Positions 53,246-62,603 are shown, counted from the stretch's first letter. The stretch: DNA of 64,000 bases from an uncultured Alistipes sp. (GCF_949296715.1 NZ_CASFQD010000018.1:15992-79991); one strand, 5' to 3'. Numbers and translations: made by a program. Notes: a model not told the origin generated them from the sequence alone.

Positions 53246-53253
53246 CAAAACTA
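53246..53253 (-). promoter_or_regulatory. Promoter -7 element (TAGTTTTG) of the lacI-SDR-uxuA operon
   Basis: TAGTTTTG on the minus strand fits TAnnTTTG. A TTGG at 53276-53273, 19 bp upstream, may be the -33 element. Leader of about 190 nt to the regulator start. Confidence 0.5.
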
Positions 53254-53277
53254 TGCAATTATTTTCAAAAAACCAAG

Positions 53278-53291
53278 TGTGTGCGCACACA
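53278..53291. promoter_or_regulatory. Candidate LacI-type operator TGTGTGCGCACACA
   Basis: 14-bp perfect palindrome with a central CG, as in many LacI/PurR-family operators. It abuts the -33 position of the lacI-SDR-uxuA promoter, where a bound repressor would block RNA polymerase. Confidence 0.55.
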
Positions 53292-53310
53292 TCTTTATTT
53301 TTTCACAAAA

Positions 53311-53335
53311 AAAGAGAAGCTGAAGCTTCTCTTTT
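53311..53335. terminator. Stem-loop with A/T flanks, probable terminator
   Basis: 10-bp stem AAAGAGAAGC / GCTTCTCTTT with a TGAA loop. T-runs on both strands. On the minus strand it may end the lipid kinase transcript, about 155 bp after that stop, just upstream of the uxu operator. Confidence 0.6.
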
Positions 53336-53490
53336 CATGCCTAACTTTTCCGCACAGCCGCGGAAACGGATTGTTCGGACCCGGAATTCGGCACTTCCAT
53401 CCGACCGCCTGAAAAGCCGGGCGCCCCTATGCCTCCGGACGAAGGTCCCGGCAATCCCGGAGGGAGTTTCGCGCCCCGGACAGCAGCTCG

Positions 53491-54531
53491 CTATTCGGAC
53501 GCACCTTTTGCCTTCCGCCCGTCCCTTCGTGCGGGGGCCACGGCCTGCGCAGCCCCGCCCGCACACTGCTCCGCAGCATGCCGCTCGTAGAACTCGCGCG
53601 CCACGACGATGCGGATCGCCTTGTGGAGCACCGAAAATTCCAGCGGCGTCTCGCCCAGCAGCTCGCCGTCGGCCTCGACCGAGACCTCGGGCGAGGATTC
53701 GATGCGGATGCGGCTGCCGCGCTCCTGCAGGATGTGGCGGATGCGGTAGATGCCGCCGTTGAAGAGGTAGCGGAAGCGGAAGAGGATGTGCCAGAAGTGG
53801 ATCGGACGGATGAGCGACAGGTCGAGCTGCCCGTCGTCCGCGACGGCTTCGGGCAGCTGCTGCATGCCGCCGCCGTTGAACTTGCAGATGCCGATGGCGA
53901 TCGAGAAGAGCAGGTTGTTGTAGACCAGCCGGTCGTCGACCCACACCTTCACACCCGTCGACTTGTAGCGGAAGTAGGACTTCACCAGGCACCACGTATA
54001 GCGCCAGCGGCTCTTGTGGCCCTTCTTCTTCAGGTGCGAGAGCTTGCGGATGACCTGCGCGTCGAAGCCCACGCCCGCGACATTAGCGATGTAGCGGCTC
54101 TGACGGTAGTGCGACTCCTCGTAGGAGACCACGCCGACATCCTGCAGGAAGGAGTAACCCTCGCGGATGGCCCGCACGGCGTCGCGGTAGCGGTTCGAGA
54201 TGCCGAACGTGCGCACCCAGTCGTTGCCCGTGCCGACGGCCACGACGGCCAGCAGCACCTCGTCGGGGCGCACCTCCTGCTGGATGAACAGCCCGTTGAC
54301 CACCTCGTGCAGCGTGCCGTCGCCGCCGACAACGATGATGCGGCGGTAGCCCTGCCGGACGGCCGTGACGGTGAGCTCCGTGGCGTGGAACTTGTGCTCG
54401 GTGAAGACCGGTTCGCAGGGTATGCCGGCATCGCGCAGGTGTTTCGAGACCTGCGGAAAATGGTCAAGCCCGCGGCCGCCGCCGGCCACGGGATTGACGA
54501 TGACAAACCATTTCGATCCGGGATTTTCCAC
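53491..54531 (-). CDS. Diacylglycerol/sphingoid-kinase family lipid kinase (YegS-like)
   Basis: 346 residues. Catalytic GGDGT in RIIVVGGDGTLHEVVNG, nucleotide region AVVAVGTGNDWVRTFGI, lipid-binding beta domain with ANVAGVGFDAQVIRKL and GGGMQQLPEAVADDGQLDL, and C-terminal VSVEADGELLGETPLEF. It phosphorylates a lipid such as diacylglycerol or, in Bacteroidota, possibly a sphingoid. Tail (about 315-346) is basic and Ala-rich. 5 bp after pepD in the same operon. Confidence 0.92.
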   Translation of the reverse strand: MENPGSKWFVIVNPVAGGGRGLDHFPQVSKHLRDAGIPCEPVFTEHKFHATELTVTAVRQGYRRIIVVGGDGTLHEVVNGLFIQQEVRPDEVLLAVVAVGTGNDWVRTFGISNRYRDAVRAIREGYSFLQDVGVVSYEESHYRQSRYIANVAGVGFDAQVIRKLSHLKKKGHKSRWRYTWCLVKSYFRYKSTGVKVWVDDRLVYNNLLFSIAIGICKFNGGGMQQLPEAVADDGQLDLSLIRPIHFWHILFRFRYLFNGGIYRIRHILQERGSRIRIESSPEVSVEADGELLGETPLEFSVLHKAIRIVVAREFYERHAAEQCAGGAAQAVAPARRDGRKAKGASE

Positions 54532-54536
54532 AGCGC

Positions 54537-55991
54537 CTACTTTTCGGGAATGTTACGCAGCGTCTGCACCAGGAAGTCGTAGAACTTCGCCACCGAGGCA
54601 ATCTCGACCTTCTCGTCGGGCGAGTGGGGGTAGCAGATCGTCGGGCCGAACGAAATCATGTCCAGCGCCGGATACTGGCTGCCGATGATGCCGCACTCCA
54701 AACCGGCATGAATCGCCGTGACGGTGGGCCGCGTGCCGTAGAGCTGCTCATAGGAGGCGGTCATGGCCTTCAGAATCGGCGACTCCATGTTGGGGTTCCA
54801 GCCGTTGTAGCTGCCCGAGAGCTCGACCTCGGCGCCCGCCAGCGTGAAGAGCGCCTCAAAGGCCGCGCCGAGCGCCTCCTTCTCGGAGTTGACCGAGCTG
54901 CGCAGCAGGCTTTGCAGCTTTACGCTGCTGCCGTCCGAGACGACGCGCGCCAGGTTCGAGGAGGTCTGCACCAGCCCCGGCATGGCCGTCGACATGCGCT
55001 GCACGCCGTCGGGGCACGCCACGACGCACTTCGTGAGTTTCACCGCCAGCTCCGCGGGCAGCATCTGCACGGGACGCTCGCAGCGCGCCGCCCCGATCGA
55101 GATACCCTCCTCGATGCCGGCGAACTCCGCACGCACGACCTGCTCGTAGGCCTTCAGCGCAGCGACCAGTTCGTCGTAACGGGCCGCATCGACCAGCACG
55201 ACTGCCTCGGCCTCGCGCGGAATGGCGTTGCGCAGGCCGCCGCCGTCGACCGAGCAGAGCGTCAGCTCGGGATAGGCATTCAGGAAGCGGAAGAGCAGCT
55301 TGTTGGCGTTGGCGCGCTGGCAAACGATCTGGATGCCCGAGTGTCCGCCCTTGAGACCCCGCACCGTGATGCGCACGGCCGCACGGCCGTCGTCGGGCGT
55401 GGAAACCGGAGTGTACGGGAAGGCGATGTTGACGTCGAGACCGCCCGCGCAGCCCACGTAGAGTTCGCCCTCGGTCTCGGAATCGAGGTTCAGCAGGATG
55501 TCGCCCTGCAGTAGCCCCGCCTTCAGGCCGAAGGCGCCGTCCATGCCGGTCTCCTCCGTGGCGGTGAAGAGCGCCTCCAGCGGACCGTGCTCGAGCGTGT
55601 CGTCCTCGAGCACGGCGAGGATCGCCGCTGCACCGATGCCGTTGTCGGCCCCGAGCGTCGTGCCGTCGGCCGTCACCCACCCGCCGTCGATGTAGGCGTC
55701 GATCGGGTCCTTTTCGAAGTCGAAGACCTTGTCGTTGTTCTTCTGCGGCACCATGTCGAGGTGCGCCTGCAGGATCACGCCCTTGCGGCCCTCCATGCCC
55801 TTCGTGGCCGGTTTGCGCACGTAGACGTTGTGCGCCCCGTCCTCGCGGCACTCCAGCCCCTTCGCGCGGGCGAAGTCGAGGATGTAACGGCGAATCTGCT
55901 CCTCATGGTGCGAGGGGCGCGGGATCCGCACGATTTCGGCAAAGTGTTTCCAGACGAGCGCCGGCTTGAGCGCCGTTAAGTTTCTGTCCAT
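54537..55991 (-). CDS. pepD: Aminoacyl-histidine dipeptidase (M20 family PepD)
   Basis: 484 residues. M20 metal ligands are in ILQAHLDMVPQKNND (His, Asp), TTLGADNGIGAAA (bridging Asp), TATEETGMDGAFGL (catalytic Glu and metal Glu) and the C-terminal His of YPHSPDEKV. A large lid/dimerisation domain (about 200-380) is present. Cytosolic dipeptidase that cleaves Xaa-His and other dipeptides. Starts 2 bp after the phoH stop. Confidence 0.95.
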   Translation of the reverse strand: MDRNLTALKPALVWKHFAEIVRIPRPSHHEEQIRRYILDFARAKGLECREDGAHNVYVRKPATKGMEGRKGVILQAHLDMVPQKNNDKVFDFEKDPIDAYIDGGWVTADGTTLGADNGIGAAAILAVLEDDTLEHGPLEALFTATEETGMDGAFGLKAGLLQGDILLNLDSETEGELYVGCAGGLDVNIAFPYTPVSTPDDGRAAVRITVRGLKGGHSGIQIVCQRANANKLLFRFLNAYPELTLCSVDGGGLRNAIPREAEAVVLVDAARYDELVAALKAYEQVVRAEFAGIEEGISIGAARCERPVQMLPAELAVKLTKCVVACPDGVQRMSTAMPGLVQTSSNLARVVSDGSSVKLQSLLRSSVNSEKEALGAAFEALFTLAGAEVELSGSYNGWNPNMESPILKAMTASYEQLYGTRPTVTAIHAGLECGIIGSQYPALDMISFGPTICYPHSPDEKVEIASVAKFYDFLVQTLRNIPEK

Positions 55992-55993
55992 GT

Positions 55994-56992
55994 CTATTCT
56001 TTTTTAAGGTTCCGTATTTCATCATTTTCCGACGCCGCAGGCTCCCCGGCGGCATGCTCGAAGGCCTCGACGATGTGTTTCACGAGCGGGTGGCGCACGA
56101 TGTCGCGACGGTCAAACTCCACGATGCCGATGCCGTCGACCCCGCGCAGCAGCTCCATCGCCCTTACCAGTCCGCTGTCCGCCTTGCGCGGCAGGTCGAC
56201 CTGCGTGACGTCGCCCGTGACGATGAAGCGCGCGTTGCGGCCCATGCGCGTGAGAAACATCTTGATCTGCGAGAGGGTCGTGTTCTGCGCCTCGTCCAGG
56301 ATGACGAAGGCGTTGTCGAGCGTGCGGCCGCGCATGTAGGCCAGCGGGGCGATCTGCACGGTCCCCTCCTCCATGTACTTCACCAGCCGGGCCGGCGGGA
56401 TCATGTCGTTGAGCGCATCGTACAGCGGCTGCAGGTAGGGGTCGAGCTTCTCCTTCATGTCGCCGGGCAGGAAGCCCAGCTTCTCGCCCGCCTCGACGGC
56501 CGGGCGCGTGAGGATGATGCGCCGCACCTGCCGCTCCTTCAGGGCGCGGACCGCCAGCGCGATGGCCGTATAGGTCTTGCCCGAGCCGGCGGGTCCCACG
56601 GCGAAGAGCAGGTCGTTGCGCTCGTACAGGCGCACGAGGCGCTGCTGGTTGACCGTGCGGGCGCGGATGATGTTGCCGTTGTTGCCGTAGACGATCACGT
56701 CCTTGTCGACCGGCGCCTCCGCAAGGGCCGTACTCCCGGCGAAACACTGGTCGACGACCTGCGAGGAGATGTGTCCGTACTTTATGTAATAGGCCACGAG
56801 CCCCTCCATGCGGCGCGCGAAGAGCTGCGTCTCGGCCTCCGGGCCCAGCGCCTTGAGCGTCGAGCCGCGCGCGACGATCTTCAGCGTCGGGAAAAACGAC
56901 CGTATCTGCTCGAGATAGGCGTCCTGCGGCCCGTAGAGTTCGCGGGGATCGACCCCTTCGATAAGAATTTCCTTGCCGACTGCTTCCGTCAT
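55994..56992 (-). CDS. PhoH-family ATPase
   Basis: 332 residues. Walker A GPAGSGKTYTAIALAV, Walker B AFVILDEAQNTT, arginine-rich RRIILTRPAVEAGEKLGFLP, sensor RFIVTGDVTQVDLP. The N-terminal region (about 1-110) is KH-like as in PhoH/PhoH-like RNA-associated ATPases. Related proteins are linked to RNA metabolism; the phosphate-starvation name does not prove that control here. Lies 3 bp after the small barrel gene and 2 bp before pepD. Confidence 0.95.
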   Translation of the reverse strand: MTEAVGKEILIEGVDPRELYGPQDAYLEQIRSFFPTLKIVARGSTLKALGPEAETQLFARRMEGLVAYYIKYGHISSQVVDQCFAGSTALAEAPVDKDVIVYGNNGNIIRARTVNQQRLVRLYERNDLLFAVGPAGSGKTYTAIALAVRALKERQVRRIILTRPAVEAGEKLGFLPGDMKEKLDPYLQPLYDALNDMIPPARLVKYMEEGTVQIAPLAYMRGRTLDNAFVILDEAQNTTLSQIKMFLTRMGRNARFIVTGDVTQVDLPRKADSGLVRAMELLRGVDGIGIVEFDRRDIVRHPLVKHIVEAFEHAAGEPAASENDEIRNLKKE

Positions 56993-56995
56993 GAT

Positions 56996-57589
56996 CTAAA
57001 AGAGGTATCCGAAGGAGAGTGCGACGTTGTACGAGCGGAGCTTGTCGAGCTTGCGTCCGTCGGGCAGCACGACGTCGTGCTTGGCCCGGAACTGTCCGTT
57101 GAAACGCACATCCACGAGCAGGTGGCGCAGCAGCGCCACGCCCGCACCCACCGTATAGGAGAGCGAGGGACGCACGCGGCCGAAGTCGATCAGGTCGCCG
57201 CCCGTCTTCTGCTTGCAGTCGTTCATCACCGTGAAGACCGGACCCGCATAGACCCGGAAGGGGCTGAGCAGCCGCAGCGACACCAGCACCGGCACGTCGA
57301 TCGAGTTGGACTTGAGGTTCAGTTCATCGCCGCCCTCGGGACGGATGCGGAGCCCCTGGCGGACATAGAGAATCTGCGGTTCGACGGCGATGATGCCGAC
57401 CTTCAGGGCGGTGACCATGCCGACCTGCCAGCCCATTTTGCTCCGCACCTCCGCACGGCTCATGTCGGTCGAGAAGTTCGGGACGTTGATACCGCCGATC
57501 ACACCCCACTCCAGCCGCAGGCCGGGCAGTTGCGCCGAGGCGGGCAGCGCACAGAGGACGAAAAGTACGATGGTGATGATTTTACGCAT
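56996..57589 (-). CDS. PorT-like outer-membrane beta-barrel protein
   Basis: 197 residues with a signal peptide ending PASAQ. The mature part matches the small 8-10-strand barrel (PorT/OmpA-beta type): GLRLEWGVIGGINVPNFSTD, VEPQILYVRQGLRIRPEGGD, RVYAGPVFTV, ending SYNVALSFGYLF. Probably an integral outer-membrane protein. Member of the MFS-PhoH-PepD run, with a 3-bp gap to phoH. Function unknown. Confidence 0.85.
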   Translation of the reverse strand: MRKIITIVLFVLCALPASAQLPGLRLEWGVIGGINVPNFSTDMSRAEVRSKMGWQVGMVTALKVGIIAVEPQILYVRQGLRIRPEGGDELNLKSNSIDVPVLVSLRLLSPFRVYAGPVFTVMNDCKQKTGGDLIDFGRVRPSLSYTVGAGVALLRHLLVDVRFNGQFRAKHDVVLPDGRKLDKLRSYNVALSFGYLF

Positions 57590-57615
57590 AAATTCGGTTT
57601 TTTTGAGGTTTCGAA

Positions 57616-58767
57616 TCAGTCTTTGCGTTGCAGGCGGCAGGCGGCCCACAACATGTAGCCGATCAGCACGGCCACGTAGAGCATTCCCGTGTGGGGATTG
57701 CCCGAAAGGCGGATGAGCGCTCCGCAGACGGGCCCCGAAACAGCCCCGGCGGCGATGGCCATGATCATCAGGCCGGCCACCTCGTTGGCGTGCTGCGCTT
57801 CGGCCTTCGTCGCCACGGCATAGAAGGTGGCGAAGACGCACGCCATGCCGAAGCCGAGCAGCCCGACGGCCGCATAGACCGCCGCCTCGCTGCGCACGAA
57901 GAGCAACACGAGGCAGAGCGCCAGCGCCCCGGCCATGTTCCACGCAAGGTATTTCACGTCCGAGATGCGCACGAGCACCCATGCCCCGACGAGCGTACCG
58001 ACGATGCGGCAGGCATAGAAGCCCGTCGTGGTGAGGATCGAATCGGGGTTGTCGATCAGCCGCACGGAGAGGAAGCCGATGCCCACGTCGGCGGCGATGA
58101 AGCACGCCACGCCGAGTGTCGAGAGCAACACGCGGCGGTTGCGCAGCAGGGCGAAGCAGTCGTGCAGCCCGGCGGTATGATCCCGGCGCGGCGGTTCGGC
58201 GATCGGGGTCATCCGGAGCCAGATGCCGCCCACGACCGTGAGCGCGGCATAGATGGGCAGCAGCAGACGCCACGAGCCCGTCGCGGCGACAAGGGCCGTG
58301 ACGATCGGCGCCAGCAGGAGCAGCGACGTATTGCGGAAGATCTGTCCGACGGTCAGGTAGCTGGTCATCCGCTTCGCGGGAACGATCGTCGCCAGCAGCG
58401 GGTTGACGGCCACCTGCACGATCGTATTGCCGATACCGAGCAGGCCGAATCCGGCGAAATACCACCCCAGCCCGCAGCCGGGGCCCGCGGCATAGGGCAG
58501 CAGCAGCCCCGCGAAGGTGAACAGATAACCCCACAGCGCCGTGGCGCGGCGCCCGATGCGGTTCATCAGGGCGGCGACCGGCGTCGAGAGGATCAGAAAC
58601 CACAGGAAAACCATCGACGGCAGGAAGCTGACGGCCCCCTGCAGCTCTTCGGGAAACTCGGATGCGATGCGGCCCGTGATGGGCGCCACGATATCGCAGA
58701 AGCCCATGATAAAGAAACCCGCAAGCACGGGTCCGAGCACTCGTCCATCCACTTTTTTCACAGTCAT
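57616..58767 (-). CDS. MFS transporter
   Basis: 383 residues with about 12 transmembrane helices. N-terminal half: AGFFIMGFCDIVAPITGRIA, then AALMNRIGRRATALWGYLFT, the MFS loop 2-3 motif. FGLLGIGNTIVQVAVNPLL recalls the GNT...NPL pattern of fucose/sugar-type MFS proteins, but substrate is not clear. The start at 58767 is chosen because the -7 element TAACTTTG overlaps the longer TTG start at 58788. First gene of the run that ends at the lipid kinase. Confidence 0.88.
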   Translation of the reverse strand: MTVKKVDGRVLGPVLAGFFIMGFCDIVAPITGRIASEFPEELQGAVSFLPSMVFLWFLILSTPVAALMNRIGRRATALWGYLFTFAGLLLPYAAGPGCGLGWYFAGFGLLGIGNTIVQVAVNPLLATIVPAKRMTSYLTVGQIFRNTSLLLLAPIVTALVAATGSWRLLLPIYAALTVVGGIWLRMTPIAEPPRRDHTAGLHDCFALLRNRRVLLSTLGVACFIAADVGIGFLSVRLIDNPDSILTTTGFYACRIVGTLVGAWVLVRISDVKYLAWNMAGALALCLVLLFVRSEAAVYAAVGLLGFGMACVFATFYAVATKAEAQHANEVAGLMIMAIAAGAVSGPVCGALIRLSGNPHTGMLYVAVLIGYMLWAACRLQRKD

Positions 58768-58785
58768 TACACGGATACAATTTTT

Positions 58786-58793
58786 CAAAGTTA
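58786..58793 (-). promoter_or_regulatory. Promoter -7 element (TAACTTTG) for the MFS-to-lipid-kinase run
   Basis: TAACTTTG on the minus strand, 18 bp before the chosen MFS start. Confidence 0.55.
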
Positions 58794-58867
58794 CGTTTTT
58801 TTTCGAAAAAACGACACGCCCGGGGTCATATTTTCCCCTCCGCAGGCAAAAAGCGTGCGCAAGGGCA

Positions 58868-58899
58868 TTTGGATTTGCCCGGAGATTTTCCTATATTTG
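58868..58899 (+). promoter_or_regulatory. Promoter (TTTG, 20 bp, TATATTTG) for the antiporter gene
   Basis: -33 TTTG at 58868-58871 and -7 TATATTTG at 58892-58899 with a 20-bp spacer, the best full match to the Bacteroidota primary-sigma promoter in the window. The ATG lies 21 bp downstream. Confidence 0.7.
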
Positions 58900-58920
58900 T
58901 CTTGCAATCGCGTTTCCACA

Positions 58921-61020
58921 ATGCTGTTTCTGTCAACATCCATAAACCTGACGCTGCCGATCGAGGACCCGATCCTGAAGTTCCTGCTCATCCTGGTCAT
59001 CATCCTCGCGGCGCCGCTCATCCTCAACAAGCTCAAGATTCCCTACCTGCTGGGGCTCATCATCGCCGGCGCGGTGATCGGCCCCCACGGACTGAACCTC
59101 GTGCTGCGCGACAGCAGCATCATCCTCTCGGGCACGGCCGGACTGCTCTACATCATGTTCCTCTCGGGGCTCGACATGGACATGGCCGACTTCAAGCACA
59201 ACAGCTGGCGCAGCCTCATATTCGGTCTCTACACCTTCTGCGTGCCGCTCGGGCTCGGCATCCTCGCCGGACACTACCTGCTGGGCTTCCCGATCTACTC
59301 GTCGGTCCTGCTCGCCGGGCTCTTCGCCTCGCAGACGCTCATCGCCTACCCCATCGTCAGCAAACTCGGCATCGCCCGCGACAAGTCCGTCACGATCTCC
59401 GTGGGCGGCACGGTCATCACCGACACGCTGGCCCTGCTGCTGCTCACGATCGTCGTGGGCATGGCCACGGGCAACGTCGACGACCACTTCTGGTGGCGGC
59501 TCGCCCTCTCGGTCGTGCTCTGCATCGTCGTCATCGCAGTGCTCTTCCCGCTGCTGGCGCACTGGTTCTTCAAACACGTCAGCGACAGCATCTCGCAATA
59601 CATCTTCGTGCTGGCGCTGGTCTTCCTGGGCGCCTACCTCGCCCAGTTGGCCGGTCTCGAACCCATCATCGGCGCCTTCCTCTCGGGCCTGGCCCTCAAC
59701 CGCCTCATCCCGCGCACGTCGCCCCTGATGAACCGCATCGAGTTCGTCGGCCACGCCATCTTCATCCCCTTCTTCCTGATCGGCGTGGGCATGCTCATCG
59801 ACTACCGCGCCTTCTTCCGCGACTGGGAGAGCATCGAGGTCGCCGCGGTAATGATCCTGCTCATCACGGCCGCCAAGTACATCGCCGCCTTCCTCACGCA
59901 AAAGACCTTCCGCCTGTCGAAGGACCAGCGCACTGTGATCTTCGGGTTGAGCTCGGCGCACGTCGCCGCGACGCTCGCCGCCGTGATGGTGGGCTACAAC
60001 GTCATCCTCGGCTACACGCCCGAGGGCGAGCCGATCCGGCTCCTGAACGAGAGCGTCCTCAACGGTACGATCCTCATGATCCTGGCCACCTGCACGATTT
60101 CGACCTTCGCCACGCAGCGCGGCGCCCACAACATCGCCATGGGCAATGCGCAGGAGAACGACGACGATCGCTCCCGCCGCCAGGAGGAGCACATCCTCAT
60201 TCCCGTGGCCAACGAACGCTCGGCCGAGGAGCTCGTCGCCTTGAGCATCATGCTCAAGAAGGCCAAGGGCCCCAACGGGCTCTATGCCCTGAACGCCATC
60301 GACAACCGGGTCGAGGACCCCAACGTCGAAAAACGGGCCCGGAAGATTCTCGACGCCGCGGCATCGGCCGCCGCCGGGAGCGACATCTACCTGCAAACGC
60401 TGCTGCGTTACGACGTGAACATCTCGAACGCCATCGTCAGCGTGGCCCGCGAGCGCAACATCACCGACATCGTCATGGGCATGCACCACATGACGCCCGC
60501 CGTGCCGGGCATCGCCGGCATTCCCGTTCCGGCGGGTCCCGCCATCGGACGCATGGCGGCCGACGTGCTGGGCCACAGCAACATCACGACCTATCTCTAC
60601 CATGCCGAACAGCCGCTGCCGACCGTCAAGCGCCACCTGATCGTCGTACCCGAGAAGGCCGAGAAGGAGGCCGGGTTCCAGATGTGGATGGACCGCATCC
60701 ACCAGCTGGCCCGCAACTCGGGCGCCAAAGTCATCGTCTTCGCGCCCGAAAGCACGATGCCCTACCTGCGGACGTTCGGCCGCAAGCGCCCGGCGAACAT
60801 CGACTTCGTGGTCTTCGAGCAGTGGGACGACCTGCCGTCGCTCGAGCACGACCTGCGGCAGGACGACTGCCTGTGGTTCGTCATGAGCCGCCGCGACCGC
60901 GTGTCGTACCACCCGGCCATGAGCCGCATCCCGCTCTACCTCGAGCAGCACTTCGCCGGGTACAGCTTCGTGCTGCTCTATCCCGTGCAGGCGGGCACCA
61001 CCGACAACCGCTATCTGTAA
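58921..61020 (+). CDS. CPA2-family cation:proton antiporter with C-terminal UspA-like domain
   Basis: 699 residues. The N-terminal 400 residues have about 12 transmembrane helices: LNKLKIPYLLGLIIAGAVIG, FLSGLDMDMADFK, ASQTLIAYPIVSKLGI, ITDTLALLL (ion-site Asp), AGLEPIIGAFLSGLALNRLI and FFLIGVGMLIDYRAF. These mark the CPA2 Na+/H+ or K+/H+ exchanger fold. About 430-699 is soluble and resembles one or two universal-stress (UspA) domains (HILIPVANERSAEELVALSI, ITDIVMGMHHMTPAVPG), likely a regulatory nucleotide-binding part. No RCK/TrkA domain is seen. Exchanged cation unknown. Confidence 0.93.
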   Translation: MLFLSTSINLTLPIEDPILKFLLILVIILAAPLILNKLKIPYLLGLIIAGAVIGPHGLNLVLRDSSIILSGTAGLLYIMFLSGLDMDMADFKHNSWRSLIFGLYTFCVPLGLGILAGHYLLGFPIYSSVLLAGLFASQTLIAYPIVSKLGIARDKSVTISVGGTVITDTLALLLLTIVVGMATGNVDDHFWWRLALSVVLCIVVIAVLFPLLAHWFFKHVSDSISQYIFVLALVFLGAYLAQLAGLEPIIGAFLSGLALNRLIPRTSPLMNRIEFVGHAIFIPFFLIGVGMLIDYRAFFRDWESIEVAAVMILLITAAKYIAAFLTQKTFRLSKDQRTVIFGLSSAHVAATLAAVMVGYNVILGYTPEGEPIRLLNESVLNGTILMILATCTISTFATQRGAHNIAMGNAQENDDDRSRRQEEHILIPVANERSAEELVALSIMLKKAKGPNGLYALNAIDNRVEDPNVEKRARKILDAAASAAAGSDIYLQTLLRYDVNISNAIVSVARERNITDIVMGMHHMTPAVPGIAGIPVPAGPAIGRMAADVLGHSNITTYLYHAEQPLPTVKRHLIVVPEKAEKEAGFQMWMDRIHQLARNSGAKVIVFAPESTMPYLRTFGRKRPANIDFVVFEQWDDLPSLEHDLRQDDCLWFVMSRRDRVSYHPAMSRIPLYLEQHFAGYSFVLLYPVQAGTTDNRYL

Positions 61021-61191
61021 TCCGGAACGGTCCCTTCGCGCCCGCCGCAGCCTGTCCGTGCGGCGCACCCTGCCGGAACCCGCCCGGCGCCCGTGCCGCA
61101 AGCGGCGGCAAGGCGCCCGTACCGGAAGCCGCAGCAAGGCACCGCAGAAGGCAAAAAAACGGAAAAATTTTTCCGGAAAGCGGAATTACGC

Positions 61192-61199
61192 TATCTTTG
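61192..61199 (+). promoter_or_regulatory. Promoter -7 element (TATCTTTG) for der
   Basis: Perfect TATCTTTG, 18 bp before the der ATG. It supports the short start of der even though the frame is open far upstream. Confidence 0.6.
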
Positions 61200-61217
61200 C
61201 GCAAAATAGATGGAATT

Positions 61218-62522
61218 ATGAGTCTCGTAGCAATCGTAGGACGCCCGAACGTCGGCAAGAGCACCCTCTTCAACCGGCTCGTGGGCGAACGCAAAGCCAT
61301 TGTCGATTCGACGGCCGGCACCACGCGCGACCGGCACTACGGCAAGAGCGACTGGAACGGCCGCGAGTTCTCCGTGATCGACACGGGCGGCTACACGGTC
61401 AATTCGGACGACATTTTCGAAAACGAAATCCGCCGCCAGGTGCTGCTGGCCATCGACGAGGCGGACGTGATCCTCTTCGTCGTGGAGGTGACGACGGGCA
61501 TCACCGACCTGGACATGCTCATGGCCGACATCCTGCGGCGCACCTCGAAGAAGGTGATCCTCGTCTGCAACAAGGTCGACAACAACGACCAGATCTACTC
61601 CTCGCACGAATTTTACGCCCTCGGGCTGGGCGACCCCTACTGCATCTCGTCGATGTCCGGAAGCGGCACGGGCGACCTGATGGACGCTATCCTCGCGGCG
61701 CTGCCCGCCGATACGGCGGCCGAAGAGGAGGAAAACCTGCCGCGTATCACGATCGTCGGGCGCCCCAACGTGGGCAAGTCGTCGATGACCAATGCCCTGC
61801 TGGGCGAGGAGCGCAACATCGTGACCTCGATTGCCGGCACGACGCGCGACTCAATCCACACGCGCTACAACAAGTTCGGCATGGACTTCTACCTGGTCGA
61901 CACGGCCGGCATGCGCAAGAAGGGCAAGACGATGGAGGACCTGGAGTTCTACTCCGTGATGCGGTCGATCCGCGCCATCGAGAGCTCGGATGTCTGCATC
62001 CTGATGCTCGACGCCCAGCAGGGGCTCGAGTCGCAGGACCTGAACATCCACAACCTGATCGTCCGCAACCGCAAGGGGTGCGTCATCGTGGTCAACAAGT
62101 GGGACCTCGTCGAGAAGGAGAGCAACACGATGAAGGAGTGGACGGAGTTTCTCAAAAAGAAGCTCGCGCCGTTCAACGACATTCCGATCATCTTCACCTC
62201 GGTGCTCAACAAGCAGCGCATCCTCGAGGTGCTGCAGACGGCCATCCGCGTCTACCAGTCGCGCAAGCGCCGCATCTCGACCTCGGAGCTGAACGACTAC
62301 CTGCTGCCGCTCATCGAGAACTACCCGCCCCCCGCCACCAAGGGCAAGTACATCCGCATCAAGTACGTGACGCAGCTGCCGACGCCGACGCCGCAGTTCG
62401 CCTTCTTCGTCAACCTGCCCCAGTACATCAAGGAGCCCTACCGCCGCTTCCTCGAGAACAACATCCGCGACCACTGGGACTTTTCGGGCGTGCCGATGCA
62501 GATCTACTTCCGCCAGAAATAA
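61218..62522 (+). CDS. der: Ribosome-assembly GTPase Der (EngA)
   Basis: 434 residues with two tandem G domains: VAIVGRPNVGKSTLFNRLVG (residues 4-23) with DTGGY and NKVD, and ITIVGRPNVGKSSMTNALLG with DTAGM and NKWD. A C-terminal KH-like domain follows (KYIRIKYVTQLPTPTPQFAF, ending MQIYFRQK). Der acts in 50S subunit maturation and is usually essential. Full length. The reading frame is open for over 2.3 kb upstream, but start motif and promoter place the start at 61218. Confidence 0.97.
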   Translation: MSLVAIVGRPNVGKSTLFNRLVGERKAIVDSTAGTTRDRHYGKSDWNGREFSVIDTGGYTVNSDDIFENEIRRQVLLAIDEADVILFVVEVTTGITDLDMLMADILRRTSKKVILVCNKVDNNDQIYSSHEFYALGLGDPYCISSMSGSGTGDLMDAILAALPADTAAEEEENLPRITIVGRPNVGKSSMTNALLGEERNIVTSIAGTTRDSIHTRYNKFGMDFYLVDTAGMRKKGKTMEDLEFYSVMRSIRAIESSDVCILMLDAQQGLESQDLNIHNLIVRNRKGCVIVVNKWDLVEKESNTMKEWTEFLKKKLAPFNDIPIIFTSVLNKQRILEVLQTAIRVYQSRKRRISTSELNDYLLPLIENYPPPATKGKYIRIKYVTQLPTPTPQFAFFVNLPQYIKEPYRRFLENNIRDHWDFSGVPMQIYFRQK

Positions 62523-62603
62523 GAAATAAGGTGAAAAGTAAAAAGTGAAAAGTAAAAGGTAAAGGACCGGAGGGAACGGGACATTTTCCGGACACCACAC
62601 GAA

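Larger units (their letters stand above)
53051..53490. other. Intergenic region between lacI-type gene and lipid kinase gene
   Basis: 440 bp without a supported gene. It holds the uxu-operon leader (about 190 nt), its -7 element, the TGTGTGC/GCACACA palindrome and a stem-loop (53311-53335). I see nothing in 53340-53490. Confidence 0.5.

Noticed and set aside
58869..61217. Long in-frame extension upstream of der through the antiporter gene
   Set aside because: The frame is open by chance. Composition is Arg/Pro/His-rich, and der has its own TATCTTTG promoter and a canonical start at 61218.
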